Shown here in pieces: positions 5,237-11,620 of a DNA stretch of 11,620 nt. Location of the stretch: contig JAISAD010000144.1 in the NCBI GenBank assembly GCA_031266895.1, positions 1 through 11,620 on the forward strand. The letters are read 5' to 3'. The stretch's first letter is position 1. Each line of letters opens with the position of its first letter. Origin of the DNA: Bacteroidales bacterium (GTDB lineage: Bacteria; Bacteroidota; Bacteroidia; Bacteroidales; WCHB1-69). The translations under genes were made by a program, and so were the position numbers. The notes under the pieces are model-generated. The model worked only from the letters and a program-made list of their open reading frames with translations. It was not told the origin of the DNA and did not search any database.

Positions 5237-7393
5237 ATGACTCAAGAAGAAAAAATCAAAAAAAAACTAATAGAAGCTCTTTCTGCGGGAAATGGTATCA
5301 AATATAATTATAAGCAGATAGCGGCCAAAGTAGGCATTTATGATAAGGCAGGACGCGAGCAGGTGAAACAGTTTTTGGGTGAATTTGCCGATGCTAAAAT
5401 TATACTCCTTACAGGACGCGGACAGTACAAAATTAATCCAAAATACCTCAATACTAAAACTACCAGTCGCAATTATATGATTGGCCGCCTGCAAGTCAGA
5501 GGCAGCGGCAGCGGCTATGTTGTTCCCGAAAATGCAGACCCTGAAGCCACAGATGAATTGGAAGATATTTTTGTGCCCGATAGCCGCCAGAGTAATGCCC
5601 TCAATAATGATTTGGTGAAAGTGCTCCTCTTTCCGGCACGCAAAAATCGCCGGCCCGAGGGTGAAATCGTAGAGGTAATTGAGCGCAATCAAAATCAGTT
5701 GGTCGGCATTATGAGAATACAGAAAAAAGTGGCTTACTTTATTCCTGACAACCCCTCTGTGCGCCGCGACGTGCTTATCCCCGAAGAGATGTTGCAGGGT
5801 GCCAAGAATGGCGACAAGGTAGTGATTACCATCACCGATTGGGTGGCCGGCACGCGCAGTCCACTGGGTAAAATTATTTATGTACTGGGCAGACCGGGCG
5901 ATAACGATGTGGAAATGAAATCTATTTTGGCCGAACATAACTTCCCGCTTCTGTTCCCCAAAGCAGTAGAAGAGGCTGCCGAAGCCATTGATAGGCGCAT
6001 CCCCGCTGAAGAGATTAAAAAACGGCGTGATTTTCGCCCCGTATTTACTTTTACCATTGACCCTGCTGATGCCAAGGACTTCGATGATGCCATATCTTAC
6101 GAAAAGTTGGACAACGGTCTGCACCGTATCGGCATTCACATCGCAGACGTGTCGCACTATGTACAGCCCGGATCAGCCATTGACAGGGAAGCATACAATC
6201 GTTCTACATCTATTTATTTGGTTGACAGAACAATCCCAATGCTTCCAGAAGTGCTTTCCAATAATCTCTGTTCTTTATCTCCCCACGAAGACAAATTGTG
6301 TTACAGTGCCGTTTTCGACCTGGACGACAATGCCAAAATACATAAGGAGTGGTTTGGACGCACTGTAATACACTCCGATTATCGCTTCAATTACGATGAA
6401 GCGCAAGCCATTATCGAACAGCAAAATCCTGAGTTTGCCGACAATATTTTACAGGTAGATAAGTTAGCCAGCATTATGCGCCGGCAGCGTTTTGAAGGCA
6501 GCGCAATGAATTTTGAGAGCGAAGAGGTAAAGTTTCGGCTGGACGAAAAAGGTAAACCGATAGGCGTTTATATTAAGATAGATAAAGAGGCCAATTTCCT
6601 TATAGAAGAATTTATGTTGCTGGCTAATAAAAAAATAGCAGAACTCGTAGGCCGAAAAATGAGCAAAAAGGAATCTCCCAAAACCTTTGTCTATCGTATT
6701 CACGATGAGCCTATTCACGATAAAGTTGACACTTTTAAAAATTTTGTAAGAAAATTGGGTTTTGACATCAAAACCGGCTCTAAAAAGGCATTAAGCAATT
6801 CTATGAATGAGATGTTCAGCACACTTAAAGGGCATGGCGAGTATAATATGATTACCCGTCTCTCCATTCGTTTGATGTCGCGTGCCGTCTATTCCACCCA
6901 CAATATTGGGCATTACGGCCTCGCATTTCCTTACTACACGCATTTCACATCTCCTATTCGCCGCTATCCCGATCTTATGGTGCACCGCCTTTTGGATGCC
7001 TATCTGGCAGGGAAACCCTCTGTGGACAAAGATCAGTATGAAGAGTATTGCAAGCATGCTTCCCAAATGGAACATCGCGCTGTGGAAGCCGAGCGTGAAT
7101 CCATAAAATATAAACAGGCAGAATATTTGTCCGATAAAATTGGGCAAATATTTGAAGCTACCATTACGGGAATATCCAAATGGGGCGTTTTTGCCGAACT
7201 TGTGGAAACCAAATGCGAGGGAATGATTGCTATTCGCAAATTTGATGATGATTTTTACTATTTAGACCAGGCCAATTACAGTTTAGTTGGCCTGCATACC
7301 GGCAAAATCTTTCGTTTTGGCGACACCATAAAAGTGAAAATAATTGATGTGGATTTGCAAAAGAAACAAATGAGTTTCGACCTTGTTTCGTAG
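5237..7393 (+). CDS. rnr: Ribonuclease R
   Basis: RNase R is a processive 3'-to-5' exoribonuclease of the RNB family that degrades structured RNA, including mRNA and rRNA fragments. The 718-residue protein has the full domain order: an N-terminal winged-helix region (about 5-70), two cold-shock-like RNA-binding domains (about 80-135 and 155-215), the RNB catalytic domain (about 265-590) and a C-terminal S1 domain (about 635-716). The catalytic metal site is IDPADAKDFDDA (residues 274-285), with Asp275, Asp281, Asp283 and Asp284. IEEFMLLAN (456-464) and HFTSPIRRYPDLMVHR (569-584) are further RNB signatures. It lacks the long lysine-rich tail of the E. coli enzyme. The ATG at 5237 is the first in frame and fits the family start. 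No matching -7 element is seen between the upstream terminator and the gene. Confidence 0.97.
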   Translation: MTQEEKIKKKLIEALSAGNGIKYNYKQIAAKVGIYDKAGREQVKQFLGEFADAKIILLTGRGQYKINPKYLNTKTTSRNYMIGRLQVRGSGSGYVVPENADPEATDELEDIFVPDSRQSNALNNDLVKVLLFPARKNRRPEGEIVEVIERNQNQLVGIMRIQKKVAYFIPDNPSVRRDVLIPEEMLQGAKNGDKVVITITDWVAGTRSPLGKIIYVLGRPGDNDVEMKSILAEHNFPLLFPKAVEEAAEAIDRRIPAEEIKKRRDFRPVFTFTIDPADAKDFDDAISYEKLDNGLHRIGIHIADVSHYVQPGSAIDREAYNRSTSIYLVDRTIPMLPEVLSNNLCSLSPHEDKLCYSAVFDLDDNAKIHKEWFGRTVIHSDYRFNYDEAQAIIEQQNPEFADNILQVDKLASIMRRQRFEGSAMNFESEEVKFRLDEKGKPIGVYIKIDKEANFLIEEFMLLANKKIAELVGRKMSKKESPKTFVYRIHDEPIHDKVDTFKNFVRKLGFDIKTGSKKALSNSMNEMFSTLKGHGEYNMITRLSIRLMSRAVYSTHNIGHYGLAFPYYTHFTSPIRRYPDLMVHRLLDAYLAGKPSVDKDQYEEYCKHASQMEHRAVEAERESIKYKQAEYLSDKIGQIFEATITGISKWGVFAELVETKCEGMIAIRKFDDDFYYLDQANYSLVGLHTGKIFRFGDTIKVKIIDVDLQKKQMSFDLVS

Positions 7394-7423
7394 GAAACAT
7401 AAATTCCTGGTATTTTAGAAATC

Positions 7424-8422
7424 ATGACGAAAAAACGGCTCATTATTACTGTTTTACTGCTTTCATGGGCTGGAGTAGCTTTCATGGGCGTAGCCATTAA
7501 TCGCAATCAGAACGATTGGAACAGCGAAGCGATTGAAAGCCATCATTCGGCTTATTATCAGAATATTATAACTGCACCTCCAATACCTGAAATGCTTGAT
7601 TTTGCCGGTGATACTGTCCCTTTGAAAATCTATTGGGTGCGCGAAGCCTTGGAACGTGAACTGATTAACCACTGTTACCAGCATTCGCGTACGTTGCAAA
7701 TTGTGAAACGCGCCGGACGCTATTTTCCGCTTATGAAGCAGATTTTGGAGGAGGAAGGTGTGCCGAAAGATTTTCTCTATCTCTGCGTAGCCGAAAGCAG
7801 TTTGGAAAATGCAGTATCACCGGCTAAAGCGGCCGGTTTTTGGCAATTTATGGAGACTACGGCCAAAAAATATGGTCTCGAAATCAGGGAAGAGGTAGAT
7901 GAGCGCTACCATTTGGAAAAAGCAACTCATGCCGCCTGTCAATACCTCAAAAAATGCAAAGAAGAGCTGGGCAGCTGGTGTTTGGCCGCTGCCGCCTACA
8001 ATATGGGTGAAAACGGTGTGAAAACGGCAGTAAAGAACCAAAGCAGCAGCAACTATTGGGATCTCTATCTCAATACGGAGACCGCACGCTACCTCTACCG
8101 CATTTTGGCCTATAAACTGATGTTTGAAAATACGGCACAGTATGGGATAAAAGTATGTGCCTCGGATATATATCATCCTGTCCCCTGCAAGGAAGTAACA
8201 ATAGACTCCCCAATTGACGATTTATATGCTTATGCCAAGGCTAATAATCTTACTTACAGAGAATTGAAGTCATTAAATCCTTGGTTGAGAAGTACTAAAC
8301 TGACGTTTTCGCCTGCCAAATCGTATAGCTTGCAATTGCCTGTTACGCCAAAACAGTGCTATAATGAACTGTTTCGAGGGATACAAAATCCTCGCGTGCT
8401 GATTAATGATATTTCGCGATAG
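7424..8422 (+). CDS. MltD-like lytic murein transglycosylase
   Basis: It is predicted to cleave the MurNAc-GlcNAc bond of peptidoglycan to leave 1,6-anhydro ends. The 332-residue protein has an N-terminal hydrophobic segment (residues 5-24) acting as an uncleaved anchor or signal; there is no lipobox. The SLT (goose-type lysozyme fold) domain spans about 95-235. Its catalytic Glu124 lies in CVAESSLE (121-128), followed by AAGFWQFM (136-143), AAAYNMGEN (189-197) and ETARYLYRILAYK (219-231), all standard for family 1 enzymes. Residues about 256-306 form a degenerate LysM-like module (DLYAYAKANNLTYRELKSLNPWL), probably for glycan binding, as in related Bacteroidota proteins. The gene starts 30 nt after rnr with no terminator between, so read-through from rnr is likely. 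Confidence 0.92.
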   Translation: MTKKRLIITVLLLSWAGVAFMGVAINRNQNDWNSEAIESHHSAYYQNIITAPPIPEMLDFAGDTVPLKIYWVREALERELINHCYQHSRTLQIVKRAGRYFPLMKQILEEEGVPKDFLYLCVAESSLENAVSPAKAAGFWQFMETTAKKYGLEIREEVDERYHLEKATHAACQYLKKCKEELGSWCLAAAAYNMGENGVKTAVKNQSSSNYWDLYLNTETARYLYRILAYKLMFENTAQYGIKVCASDIYHPVPCKEVTIDSPIDDLYAYAKANNLTYRELKSLNPWLRSTKLTFSPAKSYSLQLPVTPKQCYNELFRGIQNPRVLINDISR

Positions 8423-8425
8423 AAG

Positions 8426-8454
8426 ATGCGAAAGAACGAAAATGCGAAAAGAAC
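8426..8454. repeat. Short tandem direct repeat after the transglycosylase gene
   Basis: Two near-identical units, ATGCGAAAGAAC (8426-8437) and ATGCGAAAAGAAC (8442-8454), stand four bases apart directly after the mltD-like stop codon at 8422. The second copy has one extra A. No function can be assigned. It could be a slippage product or a small protein-binding site upstream of dsbD. The rest of the gap to 8552 shows no terminator. Confidence 0.45.
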
Positions 8455-8508
8455 AGATACAACACTGCTTGTGCAATATAATCTTCTCCGAAATTCAAAA
8501 AAATCCTG

Positions 8509-8516
8509 TACCTTTG
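8509..8516 (+). promoter_or_regulatory. dsbD -7 promoter element
   Basis: TACCTTTG, followed by CC, is a perfect TAnnTTTG match 36 nt before the dsbD ATG, almost the same distance as at the FKBP gene. A -33 TTTG is not evident at the usual spacing. This suggests dsbD has its own promoter rather than relying only on read-through from the upstream gene. Confidence 0.68.
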
Positions 8517-8552
8517 CCGCCGTTTATTTTACAAATCTAAAAACAGAAAAAT

Positions 8553-10607
8553 ATGAAAGTAATTTGTAAAAGCATACTGATTTTTGTGCTGACTTTTAAC
8601 CTGTTAGGGAATATTAGTCAAGCTCAGGAGGATGTCGTAAAATGGAAATTTGCTACAGTAAAAGTGAATGATTCTGTGGCAGAATTGCAATTTGCCGCAA
8701 CCATTGAGCCGAAATGGCATCTCTACGCACAGTCGCACAACAACGGCATGGAAAATCCTATTGTTTTTACTTTTACCGAAAGCGCAGCATATAAAAAGAT
8801 TGGAAAAGTAGTTGAACCTAAGCCTGTTATTCATTACGATCCAGATTTTCAGGACACTTCGCATTATTTTATCAAACAGGTTACTTTCAAACAGAAAATC
8901 AAAGTGCTTACCGATCAGCCATTTGAGGTAAAAGGGGTGCTCGACGGGCAAGCCTGCATAGATGGGCGTTGCATAGCCGTAAAAAAGAAGTTTACTTTTG
9001 AAATCATTGGCTATGACAAGGTAATTCCGGAAAAAACACAAGCTATTGTTGCACAAACAGACAGTTTAAAAAAAGACAGCCTGGCGAATGCTATTGCAAC
9101 AACGGATGTTTCTCCCGTTGATCAGAATAGGGACAAGTCACAGGAGGAGGAATCACTGTGGCAATTTTTCCTTATGGCCATTGGTGGAGGCTTAATAGGC
9201 CTGCTGATGCCCTGTGTATTCCCAATGATTCCGATGACAGTCTCTTTTTTTATGAAACAGGGCGGCAAATCAAAACGTAATGCTTTGATTTACGGCCTTT
9301 CTATTGTGGTGATTTATGTGGTAGTCGGCGTAATTTTATCACTGATTTTTGGGGCAGATTTCGGCAATGTTATCAGTACGCACTGGTTGCCTAACTGCCT
9401 GTTTGCCGTTATTTTTATCATTTTTGCTATTTCTCTGCTGGGTTATTTTGAAATTTCATTGCCCAGCAGTTGGGTAAACAAGTCGGCCAAAATGGAGAAT
9501 AGCGGCGGCATTGCAGGCATTTTCTTTATGGCACTCACTTTAGTGCTTGTCTCATTTTCATGCACTTTGCCTATTGCTGGCGCCGTAGCGCTCAATTCGG
9601 CAGGCGGTTCGCTGCTCAAACCGATTATTGGCATGTTGGGCTTTTCATTAGGCATTGCAGTTCCTTTTACGCTTTTTGCTGTTTTCCCCGGTCTGCTCAA
9701 AAATATGCCAAAATCGGGCGGCTGGATGAATACCCTGAAAGTGGTGTTGGCTTTTATAGAGTTGGCTTTTGCCCTTAAATTTCTCAATGTGCCCGACCAA
9801 ACTTATCATTGGCGATTACTTGATCGTGAAGTCTATTTGGCTTTTTGGATTGTTATTTTCGGTTTAATGGGGTTTTATTTGTTGGGCAAAATTCGCTTCC
9901 CGCTTGATAACGAGATGCCTTATCAAAAAAGTTGGGTGCGTTTTATTTTAGCCTTGTGTACCTTTACTTTTGTAGTATATCTCATTCCGGGAATGTTCGG
10001 GGCGCCGCTAAAAGCCATTTCGGGATGGCTGCCGCCAATGACCACTCAGGACTTTGATCTCAACCGCATCATTCGCGAAGAGAACAGCAGTGGTGGAGGT
10101 GCAATAATGAACTACTCCGCCGGACAGCGCGAAATACCCAAATATGGCGACCAACTGCATTCTCCTTACGGAATTAAAGCCTATTTCGACTACGAGCAGG
10201 CTCTGCGTGTAGCCAAAGCCGAAAATAAACCTGTTTTTATTGATTTTACAGGGCATGGCTGTACCAATTGTCGCAAAGTGGAAAATGCAGTATGGGAAGA
10301 TAAGCGAGTGCGCGACAAATTTAATAACGATTTTGTTTTAGTTACCCTTTACGTGGATGATAAAGTGATAAAACTCTCCCCCGAAGACAGGATTAAAGAC
10401 CAGGACGGAGATCCTATCATCGATTTAGGGGGCAAAAATATGTTTATTCAGAACACCATTTATAAGGAAAATTCACAACCCTGCTATTTTGTAGTCAATA
10501 CCGATGGTAAAGTACTTACAGGCCCCATCTACGCCGAATACAACACCGAAAAATATCTCCAATTTATGAATAGCGGGCTTGAGGCGTTTAAAAAGATGCA
10601 GCAATAG
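8553..10607 (+). CDS. dsbD: DsbD-type thiol:disulfide interchange protein with thioredoxin-like domain
   Basis: DsbD passes electrons from cytoplasmic thioredoxin across the inner membrane to periplasmic partners such as disulfide isomerases and cytochrome c maturation proteins. The 684-residue protein has all three modules. Residues 1-24 are a signal peptide (SQA cut). The periplasmic alpha domain (about 25-155) carries Cys135 and Cys140 in ACIDGRC. The membrane domain (about 203-485, eight hydrophobic segments) has Cys221 in MPCVFP and Cys337 in FSCTLP. The C-terminal gamma thioredoxin-like domain (about 540-680) has GCTNC with Cys570 and Cys573, and a likely cis-proline at Pro643. All six redox cysteines are present. 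The alpha pair is spaced by four residues instead of the five in E. coli. An additional Cys644 follows the cis-proline. Partners are not in the window. Confidence 0.93.
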   Translation: MKVICKSILIFVLTFNLLGNISQAQEDVVKWKFATVKVNDSVAELQFAATIEPKWHLYAQSHNNGMENPIVFTFTESAAYKKIGKVVEPKPVIHYDPDFQDTSHYFIKQVTFKQKIKVLTDQPFEVKGVLDGQACIDGRCIAVKKKFTFEIIGYDKVIPEKTQAIVAQTDSLKKDSLANAIATTDVSPVDQNRDKSQEEESLWQFFLMAIGGGLIGLLMPCVFPMIPMTVSFFMKQGGKSKRNALIYGLSIVVIYVVVGVILSLIFGADFGNVISTHWLPNCLFAVIFIIFAISLLGYFEISLPSSWVNKSAKMENSGGIAGIFFMALTLVLVSFSCTLPIAGAVALNSAGGSLLKPIIGMLGFSLGIAVPFTLFAVFPGLLKNMPKSGGWMNTLKVVLAFIELAFALKFLNVPDQTYHWRLLDREVYLAFWIVIFGLMGFYLLGKIRFPLDNEMPYQKSWVRFILALCTFTFVVYLIPGMFGAPLKAISGWLPPMTTQDFDLNRIIREENSSGGGAIMNYSAGQREIPKYGDQLHSPYGIKAYFDYEQALRVAKAENKPVFIDFTGHGCTNCRKVENAVWEDKRVRDKFNNDFVLVTLYVDDKVIKLSPEDRIKDQDGDPIIDLGGKNMFIQNTIYKENSQPCYFVVNTDGKVLTGPIYAEYNTEKYLQFMNSGLEAFKKMQQ

Positions 10608-10622
10608 GAAGAGTGGCGTCTG

Positions 10623-11534
10623 CTATACTATTCCCCGAATCTCTTCAAGAGTTTTAATTCCTTCTTTTTCAATAAATTGCAGTAAACTTGCTACTAACTC
10701 TTTACCGGCAACAGGATTTGAAAAATTAACAGTGCCAATTTGTACGGCAGTAGCGCCGGCCATAATAAATTCTAGAATATCGTTTACGGTGTAAATGCCA
10801 CCCATGCCAATTACCGGCACAGATACATTATGACATACCTCGTGCACCATGCGCAAGGCAAGCGGTTTAATGGCTGCCCCCGAAAGACCGGCGTAAGTGT
10901 TAAGAAACACAGGTTTCCGTTGCTTAATATCAATAGCCATTCCTTTAAAAGTGTTTACCAGCGACAGCGAATCGGCGCCGGCCTCCACACAGGCCTGTGC
11001 CATTTCAACAATATTTTCGGCATTAGGTGATAGCTTTACCATCATTGGCTTTTGGAGACAATACTGTTTTATGCTTTTCACAGTTTCGTAAGCCACATCG
11101 GTTTTAATCCCAAAAGCCATGCCGCCGCTTTTTACATTGGGACACGAAATATTCAACTCAATAAAATCAACTGCTGTTTCGTTCAGTAGTTGCACCCCTT
11201 CAATATAATCTTCCAGCGTGCTACCTCCCAAATTAGCGATGATAACAGTATTAAGTTTTTGCATATCGGGAAGTTCGCGAATAATAAAATCGCGCACTCC
11301 CGGATTTTGCAACCCTACACTGTTCAGAATACCACTTGGCGTTTCATGGATGCGAATTTCCTCATTGCCCTCGCGTCTGTGTAGTGTGAGGCCTTTGGAG
11401 CAGATTCCGCCCAGCACGCTCACATCATACACTTCATTATACTCCCTACCAAAACCAAAAGTACCAGAGGCGGCAATAATGGGATTCTTGAACGTGATGT
11501 TATTGATTATTGTCTTTAATGCATTGTGTTTCAT
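10623..11534 (-). CDS. pyrD: Dihydroorotate dehydrogenase, class 1B catalytic subunit
   Basis: PyrD oxidises dihydroorotate to orotate in de novo pyrimidine synthesis. The 303-residue FMN-binding TIM barrel is cytoplasmic. Family segments are PIIAASGTFGFG (residues 18-29), SKGLTLHRREGN (46-57), LNSVGLQNPG (70-79), FIELNISCPNVKSGG (124-138) with catalytic Cys131 (class 1 enzymes use Cys, class 2 Ser), LVNTFKGMAIDI (192-203), GLSGAAIKP (216-224), GMGGI (243-247) and the phosphate-binding AGATAVQIGT (259-268). The 'NTFKGMAID' loop fits class 1B, which works with the iron-sulfur flavoprotein PyrK and NAD+. No pyrK is present in the 86 nt upstream, which look non-coding. It converges on dsbD with 15 nt between stop codons. 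No TAnnTTTG element is visible upstream within the window. Confidence 0.95.
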   Translation of the reverse strand: MKHNALKTIINNITFKNPIIAASGTFGFGREYNEVYDVSVLGGICSKGLTLHRREGNEEIRIHETPSGILNSVGLQNPGVRDFIIRELPDMQKLNTVIIANLGGSTLEDYIEGVQLLNETAVDFIELNISCPNVKSGGMAFGIKTDVAYETVKSIKQYCLQKPMMVKLSPNAENIVEMAQACVEAGADSLSLVNTFKGMAIDIKQRKPVFLNTYAGLSGAAIKPLALRMVHEVCHNVSVPVIGMGGIYTVNDILEFIMAGATAVQIGTVNFSNPVAGKELVASLLQFIEKEGIKTLEEIRGIV

Positions 11535-11594
11535 TTTCTATTTACATATTGTTACACACCATAAAATTTCTACGCACCTAATCATATATGTTTT

Positions 11595-11610
11595 TAGAAT
11601 TTCTATAAAA
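11595..11610. repeat. AT-rich imperfect palindrome upstream of pyrD
   Basis: TAGAATTTCTATAAAA, preceded by TTTT, forms an imperfect inverted repeat (TTTTTAGAA against TTCTATAAAA, one bulged base) about 60 nt upstream of the pyrD start. It may be a weak hairpin or an operator, or chance in AT-rich DNA. Confidence 0.2.
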
Positions 11611-11620
11611 TTCATCAAAT

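Noticed and set aside
5267..6157. 296-codon open frame on the minus strand
   Set aside because: It lies fully antisense to the winged-helix, cold-shock and early RNB domains of RNase R, which is plainly the real gene. Its translation is rich in Cys, His and Ile without recognisable motifs.
7395..7410. AGGAA/TTCCT inverted repeat between rnr and the transglycosylase gene
   Set aside because: The stem is only 5 bp and no T tract follows, so it is unlikely to terminate transcription.
1..11620. CRISPR arrays, transposases, integrases, phage or toxin-antitoxin genes, tRNA or rRNA
   Set aside because: I looked for them on both strands and saw none; gene content and composition are even and housekeeping in nature.

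Overview
The window looks like ordinary chromosomal sequence from a member of the Bacteroidota, most likely Bacteroidales or a close relative. Four perfect copies of the phylum's -7 promoter element (TAnnTTTG, here always followed by GC) stand in front of genes. Gene content agrees: a methylmalonyl-CoA epimerase, a periplasmic FKBP isomerase, a DsbD-type reductase with fused thioredoxin-like domain, an MltD-like transglycosylase with a degenerate LysM-like tail, and RNase R without a long basic tail. The DNA is moderately AT-rich, densely coding and even in composition. I see no rRNA, tRNA, CRISPR array, insertion sequence, phage gene or toxin-antitoxin pair.

Layout. Positions 1-2338 (minus strand) hold a compact four-gene run: nadE (NAD+ synthase), a BadF/N-acetylglucosamine-kinase-like sugar kinase, tsaE (t6A tRNA modification ATPase) and the 5' end of a gene that may encode an alanine-dehydrogenase-family protein. 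The gaps are 3, 9 and 10 nt, and one good promoter precedes nadE. A 312-nt divergent intergenic region (2339-2650) separates this run from plus-strand genes: rplS (ribosomal protein L19, closed by a strong terminator), an ICMT-like membrane methyltransferase, mce (methylmalonyl-CoA epimerase), a secreted FKBP-type prolyl isomerase with its own promoter and terminator, rnr (RNase R), an MltD-like lytic transglycosylase, and a full-length DsbD-like thiol:disulfide interchange protein with its own promoter. A class 1B dihydroorotate dehydrogenase gene (pyrD) converges on dsbD from the minus strand with a 15-nt gap.

How the genes relate. Most are housekeeping genes. Three cell-envelope proteins (FKBP isomerase, MltD-like transglycosylase, DsbD) lie close together and would act in periplasmic protein folding, peptidoglycan turnover and thiol reduction, but each has its own expected job and I see no evidence of a shared dedicated system. 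mce would serve the methylmalonyl-CoA route between succinate and propionate.

I did not find a convincing undescribed system. The items most worth a second look are the odd placement of the membrane methyltransferase start right behind the rplS terminator, a possible loss of the pyruvate-binding arginine in the truncated gene at the left edge, the divergent NadE, and the sugar kinase of unknown substrate embedded in the nadE-tsaE operon. All are modest.
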